Source of the DNA: Lentzea waywayandensis
GTDB lineage: Bacteria; Actinomycetota; Actinomycetes; Mycobacteriales; Pseudonocardiaceae
DNA length: 64,000 bases
Reading direction: 5' to 3'
Assembly (NCBI RefSeq): GCF_900115955.1
Contig: NZ_FOYL01000004.1
Location: 124,001-188,000, forward strand
Numbering within the stretch: position 1 is the first letter of the stretch; each line of letters opens with the position of its first letter. Positions 52,691 to 61,076 of this stretch are shown one piece after another. The notes beneath the pieces were generated by a model. That model did no database searches and was not told where the DNA came from. It saw only the letters and a list, made by a program, of their open reading frames with translations. The position numbers were made by a program, and so were the translations under genes.

Positions 52691-54786
52691 CTCCGCCTCC
52701 GACCTTCCCTTTCGCCCTGCTCCTTCCTGACCTGATCTTTTAGTGCATCGAGAACCTGGTTGAGTGCTGCTTCAGTGAGCGCCTCGGATCCGTGCGACGA
52801 CTCGATGTTGACACATGTCTTTACTAGCTCCTTCAGATATCCGCGAGTAAAGTCGAGTGCCGACGCTGCAACACCAACGCGGTTAAACAGGTCTCTAACC
52901 TCGTCGGATGCTTTGTAGCTATCAAACAAGGATTCAAGCACACCAACACGCTCTTCGCGCGTAGGTACTTTCACGGTGAAGATTTTGTCAATTCGCCCCG
53001 GACGACTTGCGGCGGGATCGATCCGATCGGGGTGGTTTGTAGCGAAAACAAATACGACGCGCGCAAGATCCCTGAGTTTGTGGATCCGAGGCAACATCGA
53101 AGTGGTTAGGAACCTACCCGATTTCTCGCCGGTATCTCTATCTTCGAACATTTCCTCGATCTCGTCAAACAACACAACGGTGTCGGATAACTCGAACAGC
53201 AGACCAAACAACCGTTCTGCTTCTGACTCAATCTGCGCCGTTCCTTGACGAAGGAACGAGGCCTGGTCAATCACGAGCAAGGGCCACCCAAGGTCGTGCG
53301 CAACCTTCTTAACGATCGTGGTCTTGCCCGTTCCTGGTGGCCCTCCAAGAATGAACGACATTACCGCAAGGTCTCGCCGCTTCTTCTCACTGATTGGAAT
53401 AATCACATGATCAGTCAGCTCATCTCGGACCGACTCGGGCAGCACGACTAGCTCGAGTCCTGGATCATGAGTAAAGGGCTCTACACCCAACTGTCGCGCA
53501 CAGTGCGTGGCAGCTAGATTGTCCACAATATCGTGGTACAAGCGCAGGAAAGTCAGTCCACCGCACGCCGCGAAAGCCTGCCTCCTAAAGGGCGAGGTTG
53601 CGGCTTGATGCCCCCATCCCCGCGCGCCGCCGCGTCGCCGGGCGATGTTATTTATAACTGGATCCAACGCCGCGACCTGAAGCGCGTTAAGCTCGCCAAC
53701 CAAAGCGTGCAGCAGAACTGCCCCGATCTCGGCAGACGATAGAACCAGACTGTATCCACTTTTTGTCGTCAGGGCGGCAGACTTAGGAGCGAAGGAGCCA
53801 TCTGGCAACACAAAGTGCTCAATAAGAAGATCGAACGAGTGCTCAATCAACGCCCTCGTCAGATCGTCTTTTCTGCCATACTGATTACTTACAAGCGACA
53901 CAACTGCTAACGTGCACGCCAAGTCGGTCGCGTCATAGAGACTACTGACACCAGAGTGAAGCGCGGCCACGATCCTTGAAAGGTGATCAATGTTGGCATC
54001 GACACCGAACTCAATCGCCTCACGAAGCTCGCTCTTGAAGTGATCAATCAGCTTCTCGTCCTGAGCTCCGGACGGCAGAGCCTTCACGAGCTCTTGCCAA
54101 TCCAGAATACTCCGGAAACACCAGTAAGTCAGGTACGCGTTTGGTGACCTCCATAACGCGCGGGTATTTCGAGAAGGATCGATATCAAAGATCGCACCAC
54201 GGCCGTCGATGAGCCAACGGGCGATTCTCGTTGCCACAACACAACCCAGTGTGACGTCCGAGTCGTCAACAAGCGTGTTCAGACGAGACCGTCTCGCCGC
54301 CGCGAATCCGCTGAGATGGATCGGGGTGTTGTAAGCGTTCGGCAGCTTAGCCGCATCCTTTGACTCAGGGCGCGTAGCCGCTACTTCGTCCCCGTCAGCA
54401 GTTGAGTGTTCGTACTGAAATCGGAAGTCCTCGATTATTGTCTGAAGCACATCACGGGTTTTAGTCCCGGCAAAGCGGCGAAATTCAGGCTCTGGCCCGG
54501 GCCGCCGATCGGCCGAGTATCGGATGCGACCTATCGGCGCAAGGTGCGCCGCTACGAATGCTGAGCAGGTAAACTGGTCAGTGGGGTCTGCCGGGTCAAA
54601 GTCGACTTCGGACGCGATGCTGGCGATAACGGTCCGCTGCCTGTGATCGTTTCCGATATCGCGCACGTAGCCAGCGATACACGCGGCCGCTTCGTCGAAA
54701 TACACGTCGCGCGCCATTGCTCGCCGTTCTCGAAAGAACGGCAGTTCCGCAGAGGCAAGCTGCGACTCATAGCCTCGGTCTGTCAT
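52687..54786 (-). CDS. AAA ATPase with long N-terminal helical region, first gene of the island operon
   Basis: About 699 residues. The C-terminal third is a classical AAA module: Walker [11 protein letters not shown] (about 481-490), Walker [12 protein letters not shown], sensor 1 in FATNHPDR and the Arg-finger region ASRPGRIDKIF, as in FtsH/Cdc48-type ATPases but with no protease domain. The first 450 residues are largely helical. Spaced segments such as WLIDGRGAIFD, VLPDGSFAPK and GGARGWGHQAATS resemble an alpha/alpha-toroid repeat. The N-terminus has no signal. The ATG at 54786 has GAGG eight bases upstream. Codon use and GC mark it as foreign. Confidence 0.85.
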   Translation of the reverse strand: MTDRGYESQLASAELPFFRERRAMARDVYFDEAAACIAGYVRDIGNDHRQRTVIASIASEVDFDPADPTDQFTCSAFVAAHLAPIGRIRYSADRRPGPEPEFRRFAGTKTRDVLQTIIEDFRFQYEHSTADGDEVAATRPESKDAAKLPNAYNTPIHLSGFAAARRSRLNTLVDDSDVTLGCVVATRIARWLIDGRGAIFDIDPSRNTRALWRSPNAYLTYWCFRSILDWQELVKALPSGAQDEKLIDHFKSELREAIEFGVDANIDHLSRIVAALHSGVSSLYDATDLACTLAVVSLVSNQYGRKDDLTRALIEHSFDLLIEHFVLPDGSFAPKSAALTTKSGYSLVLSSAEIGAVLLHALVGELNALQVAALDPVINNIARRRGGARGWGHQAATSPFRRQAFAACGGLTFLRLYHDIVDNLAATHCARQLGVEPFTHDPGLELVVLPESVRDELTDHVIIPISEKKRRDLAVMSFILGGPPGTGKTTIVKKVAHDLGWPLLVIDQASFLRQGTAQIESEAERLFGLLFELSDTVVLFDEIEEMFEDRDTGEKSGRFLTTSMLPRIHKLRDLARVVFVFATNHPDRIDPAASRPGRIDKIFTVKVPTREERVGVLESLFDSYKASDEVRDLFNRVGVAASALDFTRGYLKELVKTCVNIESSHGSEALTEAALNQVLDALKDQVRKEQGEREGRRRR

Positions 54787-55349
54787 AGCCACACCTCACG
54801 AGTCGCTTCAGACTTTTTCATGAACCCGTCTCCGCAGAGACCGTGCAACCAGGCCGACAGTTGGGACAACAGTCAGCCGACCGGGCTGAGCTGCGGGGCA
54901 TGGCAGCGACACGAAACTCGGAGCGCGTGACGCGGCGTGGGTGCAGCGCGACGTAACGCGGCACGCACCGGGTGTAAGGAGCGTCACCTTGCTCGCCATG
55001 ACGGGATGATGACGGCTGAAGCTCCCAGGCACAACTACCGCAGGCGTCGACGTGCCGATGCGAGTTTGTCCACCGGGCTAGCACGCTGATGCGGACGTCT
55101 GGCCGGGCTTTGACGCTCGGCTCTCGCCGAGCGGGCGTAGGGCTGAGACGCGAACCTCTCCCCTGTCGGCCCAGCAGCGACGGAGGTCCGTCAGCCGACC
55201 ATCCGCCTATGTGCGGCGCTGTTATGCCCTGTTGCAAGACGCGACGTCTAGGCGGCTGAGCCCTCTCAAAGGGTGCCAGCGCCACTCGCAAAGAAATAGA
55301 TCGCGGCCGTCGTGAAGTGGCGATGTCCGTTGCTCTCCGCGATCACGCC
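54787..55349. other. upstream region of the island operon
   Basis: About 560 bases. It must hold the operon promoter. A minus-strand open frame of 157 codons (54818-55291) is Arg/Ser/Pro-rich with CGSCAWE and CCPNCRPGC Cys clusters; I do not trust it as a gene. A perfect 8-bp hairpin (CGCTCGGC/GCCGAGCG, 55114-55133) stands alone. Small structured RNA or an unrecognised small gene cannot be excluded. Confidence 0.4.
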
Positions 55350-55570
55350 TTACAGCTCCAGCGCACCTTCCACGCCGCGGAGCAGCTCATCTCCGAGTGG
55401 GATGCGGAAGGTTGGCAGCTTCTTGACGAGCCACTCCTGCTCGAACGCGACCCCACTGCGGAGCTCGATCAGTGCGAGGCAGGCCGCCAGGATCGCCCGC
55501 GTCGACGCGCATGGGGTCGAATAAGGCCGTGACCTCGCCGTCGACCACCTCCAGTGGATGGAGGTGAAGT
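55350..55570 (-). pseudogene. 3' fragment of a broken gene beside the IS element
   Basis: On the minus strand LHPLEVVDGEVTALFDPM runs in one frame and AILAACLALIELRSG, then VAFEQEWLVKKLPTFRIPL, continues in another to a TAA at 55350. The whole reads as one coding sequence with a frameshift. Its 5' side is cut by the left end of the IS element. It has the same orientation as the XRE gene on the far side of the IS, but I cannot show that they were once one gene. Confidence 0.55.
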
Positions 55571-55648
55571 GAGCGTGGTTGGGTCTGCTGCACCGTTAGG
55601 TGACATCTGAGTTGGCTTGCTGTGATGGTGAGCTGGGAGGATGCCACT

Positions 55649-55956
55649 GTGCCCAAGCCGTACCCCAGGAGTTCCGCGACGATGTCGTGCGAGTCGCCCG
55701 TGACCGCGAGCCCGGTGTGACGGTCGAGCAGATCGCCAAGGACTTCGGGGGCCACCCGATGACCTTGTTCAAGTGGCTGCGCCATGCCGACGCCAACGAG
55801 GGCGGCAAACCCGGTGTGAGCCGTGGTGACTCGGCTGAGCTGCACGAGGCGCGTAAGCGGATCAAGTTGCTGGAGCAGGAGAACGAGGTCCTGCGCCGTG
55901 CGACGGCGTATCTGTCGCAGGCGAACCTGCCGGGAAGAGGCTCTACCCGCTCGTGA
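55649..55956 (+). pseudogene. IS3-family transposase OrfA, frameshifted
   Basis: An HTH-type OrfA: the GTG at 55649 follows GGGAGG. A one-base deletion near 55661-55667 separates the start (PKPYP) from the rest (QEFRDDVVRVAREP-like, TVEQIAKDFGGHPMTLFKWL). A leucine-zipper tail ends in EARKRIKLLEQENEVLRRAT. The body is well preserved, so decay is recent. Confidence 0.78.
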
Positions 55957-56811
55957 ACGAGCTCGCCGCCGGCGGGATTCCGGTGGCGGTGACGTGCCGG
56001 GTACTTGGCATCGCTCGACAGCCGTACTACCGGGGGCGTGCCCGGCCGGTCACCAACGCAGAGTTCGATCAGACATATCGGGCGAACGCGTTGTTCGACG
56101 CACACCGTGACGATCCGGAGTTCGGCTACCGGTTCCTGGCCGATGAGGCCCGCGACGCCGGCGTGTCGATGGCGGATCGGACCGCGTGGCGGATCTGCTC
56201 GTCCATGGGCTGGTGGAGCGCGTTCGGCAGGAAACGCGGCCGCAACGGGAAGAAGGCCGGTCCGCCGATCCATGACGACCTGGTCCGCCGTGGCTTCTCC
56301 GCCACGGCGCCGAACCTGCTGTGGCTGGCCGATATCACCGAACATCGCACCACAGAAGGAAAGTTGTATCTGCGCGGTCAAGGACGCCTGCTCCAACCGG
56401 ATCGTCGGCTACTCCATCGACTCCCGGATGAAGTCCCGCCTCGCCGTCACCGCGCTCACCAGCGCCATCGCCCGCCGCAATAACGTCGCCGGCTGCGTGG
56501 TGCACACCGACCGCGGATCGCAATTTCGATCAAGGAACTTCGGCCGCACGCTCGCGCGCAACGGCCTGACCGGCTCGATGGGCAGGGTGGGCGCGGCGGG
56601 TGACAACGCCTCGATGGAAAGCTTCTTCGCGTTGCTGCAGAACAATGTTCTCGACCGGCGTTCCTGGTCTACCCGTGCCGAGCTGCGCATCGCGATCGTC
56701 ACCTGGATCGAACGCACCTACCACCGCCGCAGACGCCAAACCGCCCTCGGCCGATTGACCCCCATCGAATACGAAGCAATCATGACCACGCCAGCCAGTC
56801 AGGCTGCGTGA
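55953..56811 (+). pseudogene. IS3-family transposase OrfB (DDE), frameshifted
   Basis: Starts on the orfA stop (GTGA). The first DDE Asp is in LLWLADITEH. Near 56370 a small deletion shifts the frame between KLYL and CAVKDACSNRIVGYS. The second Asp (VVHTDRGSQF) and the Glu (NASMESFFALLQNNV) are in the other frame. As it stands the enzyme cannot be made. Confidence 0.82.
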
Positions 56812-56844
56812 CTACAACTGTCACCTACTCGTGCAGCAGACCCC

Positions 56845-57375
56845 TAGCGCCGCGCGTCCGCCATGGCCGCGGCGACGTGCTGGCGGGCATCGGGATCAAG
56901 GGGCTGGCAGCGCTGACGAGAGAATGCTGAACTTCAGCAGCGAACGTCGGCTGAACGGGCTCATCGCATCCTCTCCAGCAGCCGCTGCAAGCACGTCAGG
57001 AAGGACAGGACTTCCTTTCCCTGCATAGGCTCTTGGATCGACAGGCTGCAGTACCTGCCTCCCGTCCAACAGTACGGGAATCATCACCGCACCCTGAGTG
57101 GCCTGGGAGACCTCTGGCGACACGACTTCGCCCTCGACCACCACTGCGTCGGCGTCGGCTCGGCGCACAAGCAACGCATCGAGCTGCTCGAGCGACACCT
57201 GCAGACAGCGCGCGAGGCTTGGGCCGAATCCACGCTTGAGGGCCTTAACGAAGTCGCCGGTGTCCCACCGGCGCACGGTGCGCACATCGATGTTGAGCAG
57301 CTCGGCCAGGGCCTCCTGGGAGAAGCCCATTGTTTGCCGCCGTTTGGCGAACGGACTGAGCTCCTCGTCCATCAT
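56845..57375 (-). pseudogene. XRE-family regulator, frameshifted and truncated by the IS
   Basis: The N-terminal helix-turn-helix is intact: LSPFAKRRQTMGFSQEALAE and LLNIDVRTVRRWDTGDF. A linker and the segment RRSLLKFSILSS follow, as in actinobacterial XRE proteins with a C-terminal repeat domain. The frame stops at 56896 (ALPAP). After a one-base shift DPDARQHVAAAMADARR continues up to the IS edge, so the rest was lost. A truncated HTH protein of 159 residues could still be made and might still bind DNA. Confidence 0.7.
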
Positions 57376-57570
57376 CGCCCCTTCTCCTCACGCCGCGCTG
57401 CCATTTGCCCAGGTCATCACCCCGGCGCCCGGTCCATGTCCGGAAACCGCCGATCCACACTCCCTGTGTTTGGCCCGTTACGACCGGTTGGTGAGACTAC
57501 GACCACACCCGGTCGAACGGCAACGGCGGCAGGAGGGCACGTGATCAGGCAAAAGACGGGGGCCAAAAAA

Positions 57571-57605
57571 ACCTGCGGGCCTCCCAAGAGGGGAGGCCCG
57601 CAGGT
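57571..57605 (-). terminator. rho-independent terminator of tRNA-Thr supplied by the island
   Basis: A perfect 15-bp stem (57571-57585 with 57591-57605, 5-base loop), followed on the minus strand by seven Ts (57564-57570). It lies 10 bases past the tRNA 3' end. Confidence 0.92.
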
Positions 57606-57656
57606 ATCTCACCGAGCCGCCTATCGGAATCGAACCGATGACCTGCTCATTACGAG
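57605..57656 (-). repeat. attR: 3' half of the intact tRNA-Thr
   Basis: The second copy of the 52-bp direct repeat that bounds the island; here it forms the functional 3' part of the tRNA gene. Confidence 0.92.
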
Positions 57657-57688
57657 TGAGCTGCTCTGGCCGACTGAGCTAAGGCGGC
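57615..57688 (-). tRNA. tRNA-Thr (anticodon CGT)
   Basis: 74 bases with a 7-bp acceptor stem (GCCGCCT/AGGCGGC), D arm GCTC...GAGC, anticodon stem-loop GCTCA-CTCGTAA-TGAGC and T arm ATCGG-TTCGATT-CCGAT. The CCA end is not encoded. It reads ACG codons. The 3' half was rebuilt by the integrated island. Confidence 0.96.
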
Positions 57689-57800
57689 GAGACGCGATAA
57701 CTATAACCGACCCGCAAGCGCGTTACTCACGGGGGTCGGCTTCGTTGTACGGACCGTGACTGACGTCACCACCTCCCCACCGTCGAGGAGTGAGTGGTTC

Positions 57801-59147
57801 ATGCGCCGTTCGTTGTCCGTGCCGCTGGCCGGGTTGCTGCTCGCGCTGGTCGCGGCTCCCGCGCTCGCGCAGCCTCCGACCACTCCGGTGCCGGGGCCGC
57901 GCGATCCGAACCAGCCGCCGGCGTCGGCGCCCAACGGCCCGCAGCCGCTCGCGCATGCCGTGGGGGATGCCGGGACCGGGCTGAGCGTAGTCCGGCTCGG
58001 GCCGCAGGGGGTGCCGACGAACACCATCCTGCCCGGGCTGGGTGAGCAGTTGCCGAAGCAGTCGGTGACCGAGTTCGGGCTGGGGCTCGCGAGCGCGCAG
58101 GTCAACACCGAGGCGTTCCTGAGCACCGAGCGGGTGGTGACGCAGGCCAATCCGTTCGGGTTCGCGGTGGCGGGGCGGTCGCCGCAGTCGCCGGGGACGC
58201 TGGTGCAGACGGCGATTCCGGACAACCCGCAGCCGACGAACGGTGGGCTGCCGATTCCGGAGACGCCGCTCGCGAAGCTCAAGCTGCTCAACGGCAGCGT
58301 GCACGCGCGGTGGGACGAGAAGGTCGGGCCGTGCGTCAGTCCGCTGGCCACCGCCAAGACGTCGCTGGCGGGGCTCGAAGTCCTGAGCGCGTTGCCGGCC
58401 GAGGTGCCGTTGCCGGTGAAGACCAGCCTGATCAGCATCCCGGACGCGTTCGAGGCGAGTTCGGTGGTCAAGCTCGTCGACCTGCCGGGCAGCAAGAACA
58501 AGGCCGTCGAGTCGACGTCGACGATGCGCGCGGTCAGCGTGGAGCTCGCGGGTGGCATCAAGATCGACGTCGCGACCCCGCCGACGCTCACGGCCACGGC
58601 GACCGGGGACGAGAAGACCTCGACGATCACGTACACCGCGCCGGTGCTGAAGGTCAGCCAGAACGGCAAGGAGCTCGGCACGCTGGACGCCGCGCACCCC
58701 ACCCTCGACATCCCGTTGCTGCTGGACCTGGTCGTGATCAAGCTCCAGATCGCCGGGCTCAACGAGAAGAAGGCGAGCTTCACCGGCAACGGGTTCAGCG
58801 GGTTCCAGCTCGGGGCCACCGCGCGGATGCTCGACGTGCAGGTGCTGCCGACGGACAAGCTGAAGCTGCCGAACCTGCCGACGGCGCTCGCGCAGATCTC
58901 GCTGGGCGAGCAGATCGTGCGGGCCGCGGCGCCGCAGGGTGGCGTGATCTGCGGGACCTCGCAGCCGCCGCAGACGAACGTGCCGCAGCAGCCCGGCGCG
59001 CCGGCGGCGCCGCCCAAGGGGGCACCGCCGCTGGCCTACACCAACGCCGCGTACAACTCGATCCCGCTGTTCTGGACCGGCACGGCACTGCTGCTCGCCG
59101 GAGTGGTGATCTTCGCCGCGCTGCCCGCCCGGCGCAGGTCGAGCTAG
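57801..59147 (+). CDS. exported protein with C-terminal membrane anchor
   Basis: A 448-residue protein. It has a signal peptide ([20 protein letters not shown], with ALA before the mature end), a beta-rich body with Gly/Pro/Thr-rich strands ([40 protein letters not shown]) and a C-terminal membrane helix followed by ARRRSS. This layout is that of an actinobacterial surface protein held by its C-terminus. No family is recognised. The ATG at 57801 has GAGGAG upstream. Confidence 0.78.
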   Translation: MRRSLSVPLAGLLLALVAAPALAQPPTTPVPGPRDPNQPPASAPNGPQPLAHAVGDAGTGLSVVRLGPQGVPTNTILPGLGEQLPKQSVTEFGLGLASAQVNTEAFLSTERVVTQANPFGFAVAGRSPQSPGTLVQTAIPDNPQPTNGGLPIPETPLAKLKLLNGSVHARWDEKVGPCVSPLATAKTSLAGLEVLSALPAEVPLPVKTSLISIPDAFEASSVVKLVDLPGSKNKAVESTSTMRAVSVELAGGIKIDVATPPTLTATATGDEKTSTITYTAPVLKVSQNGKELGTLDAAHPTLDIPLLLDLVVIKLQIAGLNEKKASFTGNGFSGFQLGATARMLDVQVLPTDKLKLPNLPTALAQISLGEQIVRAAAPQGGVICGTSQPPQTNVPQQPGAPAAPPKGAPPLAYTNAAYNSIPLFWTGTALLLAGVVIFAALPARRRSS

Positions 59148-59446
59148 GGCACCATCCAGCCGAGCTGCTGCTGGCGATGACGCACATCGCCGGCAGCAGC
59201 ACCAGACTTCAGCCGAAGACCTTGCGGGTCTGGTCTCCCTCACGGCCGACCAGACCTGCGGCGGCCATGCCGATGGCGAGGTTCTGCTGGTACACCAGGG
59301 CCGCCTTTCCCATGCCTGAACGCGTCTCCGGCGACATGGAGGCGGTGGGCTTGTTCCGTCCCACGGAACGTAGTTCTATGTCGGGCGGACACCGTGTCAC
59401 TCCGCCGCCCTCACCGGAAGGCACCTACCGATGCAGATCAGGCGCT
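59148..59446. other. intergenic region before the kdu remnant
   Basis: About 300 bases. A minus-strand frame at 59209-59424 (ending [20 protein letters not shown], then [14 protein letters not shown]) is protein-like at its 3' end but has no convincing ribosome site. It may be a small gene or chance. No other feature is seen. Confidence 0.35.
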
Positions 59447-59620
59447 CGACCATTCGGCGCAGTGCACCTGTGCGGTGAACCGCAGAACACGCGGAACATC
59501 GTGGTGCGCAACGAAGAAGCCGTCATCTCTCCGTCGTGGTCCGTCCACAGTGGAGCGGGAACGCACTCGTACACGTTCGTCTGGGCCATGGACCCGGTCG
59601 CCGTGACGGAGCTGCGGTGA
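59447..59620 (+). pseudogene. kduI: 3' remnant of kduI (5-dehydro-4-deoxyglucuronate isomerase)
   Basis: About 57 codons match the C-terminus of Kdu[41 protein letters not shown] and [13 protein letters not shown] full enzyme is near 275 residues, and the rest is not found upstream. The stop overlaps the kduD start (GTGA), as in an intact kduI-kduD operon, so this is a deletion remnant. Confidence 0.85.
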
Positions 59621-60342
59621 ACTTCTCCCTCGAAGGCAGGACGGCGCTGGTCACCGGCGCCCGCACGGGCATCGGCCAGGCCATCGCACGCGGCCTGCAC
59701 GACGCGGGCGCCCAGCTGATCCTCGTCGGTCGCGGCGACCTCTCCGGCGTGGCTCCGTCGCTGGCCACGGTCTCCGTCGACCTGGCCGAACCGGAGTCCG
59801 TCGAACCCGCGCTGGCACCGGTCCTGGCCGAGCACCGCGTCGACGTCCTCGTGAACAACGCCGGCACCATCCACCGCGGCGCCGCCGTGGACGTCTCGCT
59901 GCCGGACTGGCAGCGGATCATGGCGGTCAACCTCGACTCCGCGTTCGAGATCTCGAAGCTCTGCGGCCGTCAGATGATCGCCAACGGCGGCGGCAAGGTC
60001 GTGAACATCGCGTCCCTGCTGTCCTTTCAGGGCGGAATCCTCGTCTCCGCCTACACCGCCTCCAAGCACGCCCTGGTCGGCATGACCAAGCTGCTCGCGA
60101 ACGAGTGGGCGGCGTCGAACGTGCAGGTCAACGCCATCGCCCCGGGCTACATCGAGACGAACAACACGGCACCCCTGCGCGCGGATCCCAGCCGCGAGCC
60201 CGCGATCCGTGACCGGATCCCGGCAGGCCGCTGGGGCACACCGGAAGATCTGGTGGGCCCGGCGGTGTTCCTGTCGTCCAGCGCGTCCGATTATGTGACC
60301 GGACACGTACTGGTCGTGGATGGAGGCTGGCTGGCGAGATGA
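59617..60342 (+). CDS. kduD: 2-dehydro-3-deoxy-D-gluconate 5-dehydrogenase (KduD-like SDR)
   Basis: A 241-residue short-chain dehydrogenase: cofactor loop [12 protein letters not shown], catalytic Ser in [11 protein letters not shown] and the YTASK motif. It resembles KduD, which interconverts 2,5-diketo-3-deoxygluconate and 2-dehydro-3-deoxygluconate in uronate breakdown. The neighbours (a kduI remnant and an IclR regulator) support this over other SDRs. Its partner isomerase is broken, so the local pathway is incomplete unless another copy exists. Confidence 0.85.
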   Translation: MNFSLEGRTALVTGARTGIGQAIARGLHDAGAQLILVGRGDLSGVAPSLATVSVDLAEPESVEPALAPVLAEHRVDVLVNNAGTIHRGAAVDVSLPDWQRIMAVNLDSAFEISKLCGRQMIANGGGKVVNIASLLSFQGGILVSAYTASKHALVGMTKLLANEWAASNVQVNAIAPGYIETNNTAPLRADPSREPAIRDRIPAGRWGTPEDLVGPAVFLSSSASDYVTGHVLVVDGGWLAR

Positions 60343-61076
60343 CCGATACCGCCGTCGAAAAAACGCTCGCCGTGCTGGAGGCCCTGGCCGACCACTCGCG
60401 CATCACGGACATCGCGCGGGTGACCGGCCTGCCGAAGTCGACGGTCCACCGCCTCCTTCAGGCGATGGTGGACCGCGGCTTCGCGACCATCAGTTCGGAC
60501 GGCTACCTGGCCGGGCCGCGAATCCTCGCCCTGGCGGGCAAGGTCCTCCGCCCGATCGACACGGTGGAGCGGGCACGGCCGTCGTTGCGCGCGTTGCAGG
60601 AGTCGACGGGCTGCACCGTGCACCTGGCCGTGCTGTTCGGCGACGAGCTGGTCTACGTGGACAAGATCGAGGCCGACAAGCCGTACCGCATGGCGTCCCG
60701 CCTGGGCATGTCGCTCCCGGCCCACGGCACGGCCATCGGCAAGGCGGTGCTGGCCTCGCTCTCCACGTCCGAACTGGACGCCTACCTCTCCCGCACCGGC
60801 CTGCCGGGCCGCACACCGCGCACGATCACCTCGTCTCCCCGCCTGAAGTCGCAGCTGACGCGGGTGCGCCGCTCGCGGTTCGCGTTGGACGACGAGGAGA
60901 ACGAGGTGGGCGTCCGCTGTGTGGGCGCCGCGATCCGGGACCACGCGGGCACGGTGATCGGCGGGCTTTCGGCTTCCACGCTGGCGATGGAGCACTCGTT
61001 GCCGGAGCTGATCGCGCTCGGGCCGCGGGTGCTGCGGGCGGCGGACGAGGTGTCAGCCGCGCTGGGGTGGCTCTGA
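60339..61076 (+). CDS. IclR family transcriptional regulator (KdgR-like position)
   Basis: A 245-residue regulator. The N-terminal winged helix (KTLAVLEALADHSRITDIARV, LPKSTVHRLLQAMVDRG) is followed by the IclR effector domain (LAVLFGDELVYVDKIEADKP, LPAHGTAIGKAVLASL). The start overlaps the kduD stop (ATGA), so it is co-translated with kduD. By position it probably senses a uronate-derived keto-deoxy sugar, as KdgR does. Confidence 0.9.
   Translation: MTDTAVEKTLAVLEALADHSRITDIARVTGLPKSTVHRLLQAMVDRGFATISSDGYLAGPRILALAGKVLRPIDTVERARPSLRALQESTGCTVHLAVLFGDELVYVDKIEADKPYRMASRLGMSLPAHGTAIGKAVLASLSTSELDAYLSRTGLPGRTPRTITSSPRLKSQLTRVRRSRFALDDEENEVGVRCVGAAIRDHAGTVIGGLSASTLAMEHSLPELIALGPRVLRAADEVSAALGWL

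Larger units (their letters stand above)
55581..56843 (+). mobile_element. degenerate IS3-family insertion sequence
   Basis: About 1263 bases bounded by imperfect inverted repeats: GGTCTGCTGCAC...TAGGTGACA at the left (from 55581) and the complement at the right (to 56843). It contains orfA and orfB in the IS3 arrangement, both frameshifted. No flanking target duplication is evident. It interrupts the minus-strand XRE-type gene on its right and another fragment on its left, so it marks a rearrangement inside the island. Confidence 0.82.
50177..57656. mobile_element. 7.5-kb genomic island integrated at tRNA-Thr(CGT)
   Basis: Bounded by a perfect 52-bp direct repeat, with the intact tRNA on the right. 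The content differs from the flanks in GC and codon use (two counted 60-base lines in the AAA gene are 50% and 45% GC, against 73% for a line in the fol operon). It holds two small genes, the AAA/NDT-like/Ppx-like operon, a decayed IS3-family element and a disrupted XRE regulator. No integrase is visible, so the element is either non-autonomous or has lost it, possibly through the IS-associated rearrangement. Confidence 0.9.

Noticed and set aside
54818..55291. 157-codon minus-strand frame with Cys pairs upstream of the AAA gene
   Set aside because: Arg/Ser/Pro-rich composition, no ribosome site and no known motif; kept only as an uncertain region.
55953..56811. Programmed frameshift explanation for the split IS orfB
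   Set aside because: The shift lies inside the DDE domain at a non-slippery site, and orfA also has a deletion. Programmed shifting in IS3 occurs between orfA and orfB.
59209..59424. 71-codon minus-strand frame before the kdu remnant
   Set aside because: Only its last third looks protein-like and no ribosome site is convincing, so it is not called as a gene.
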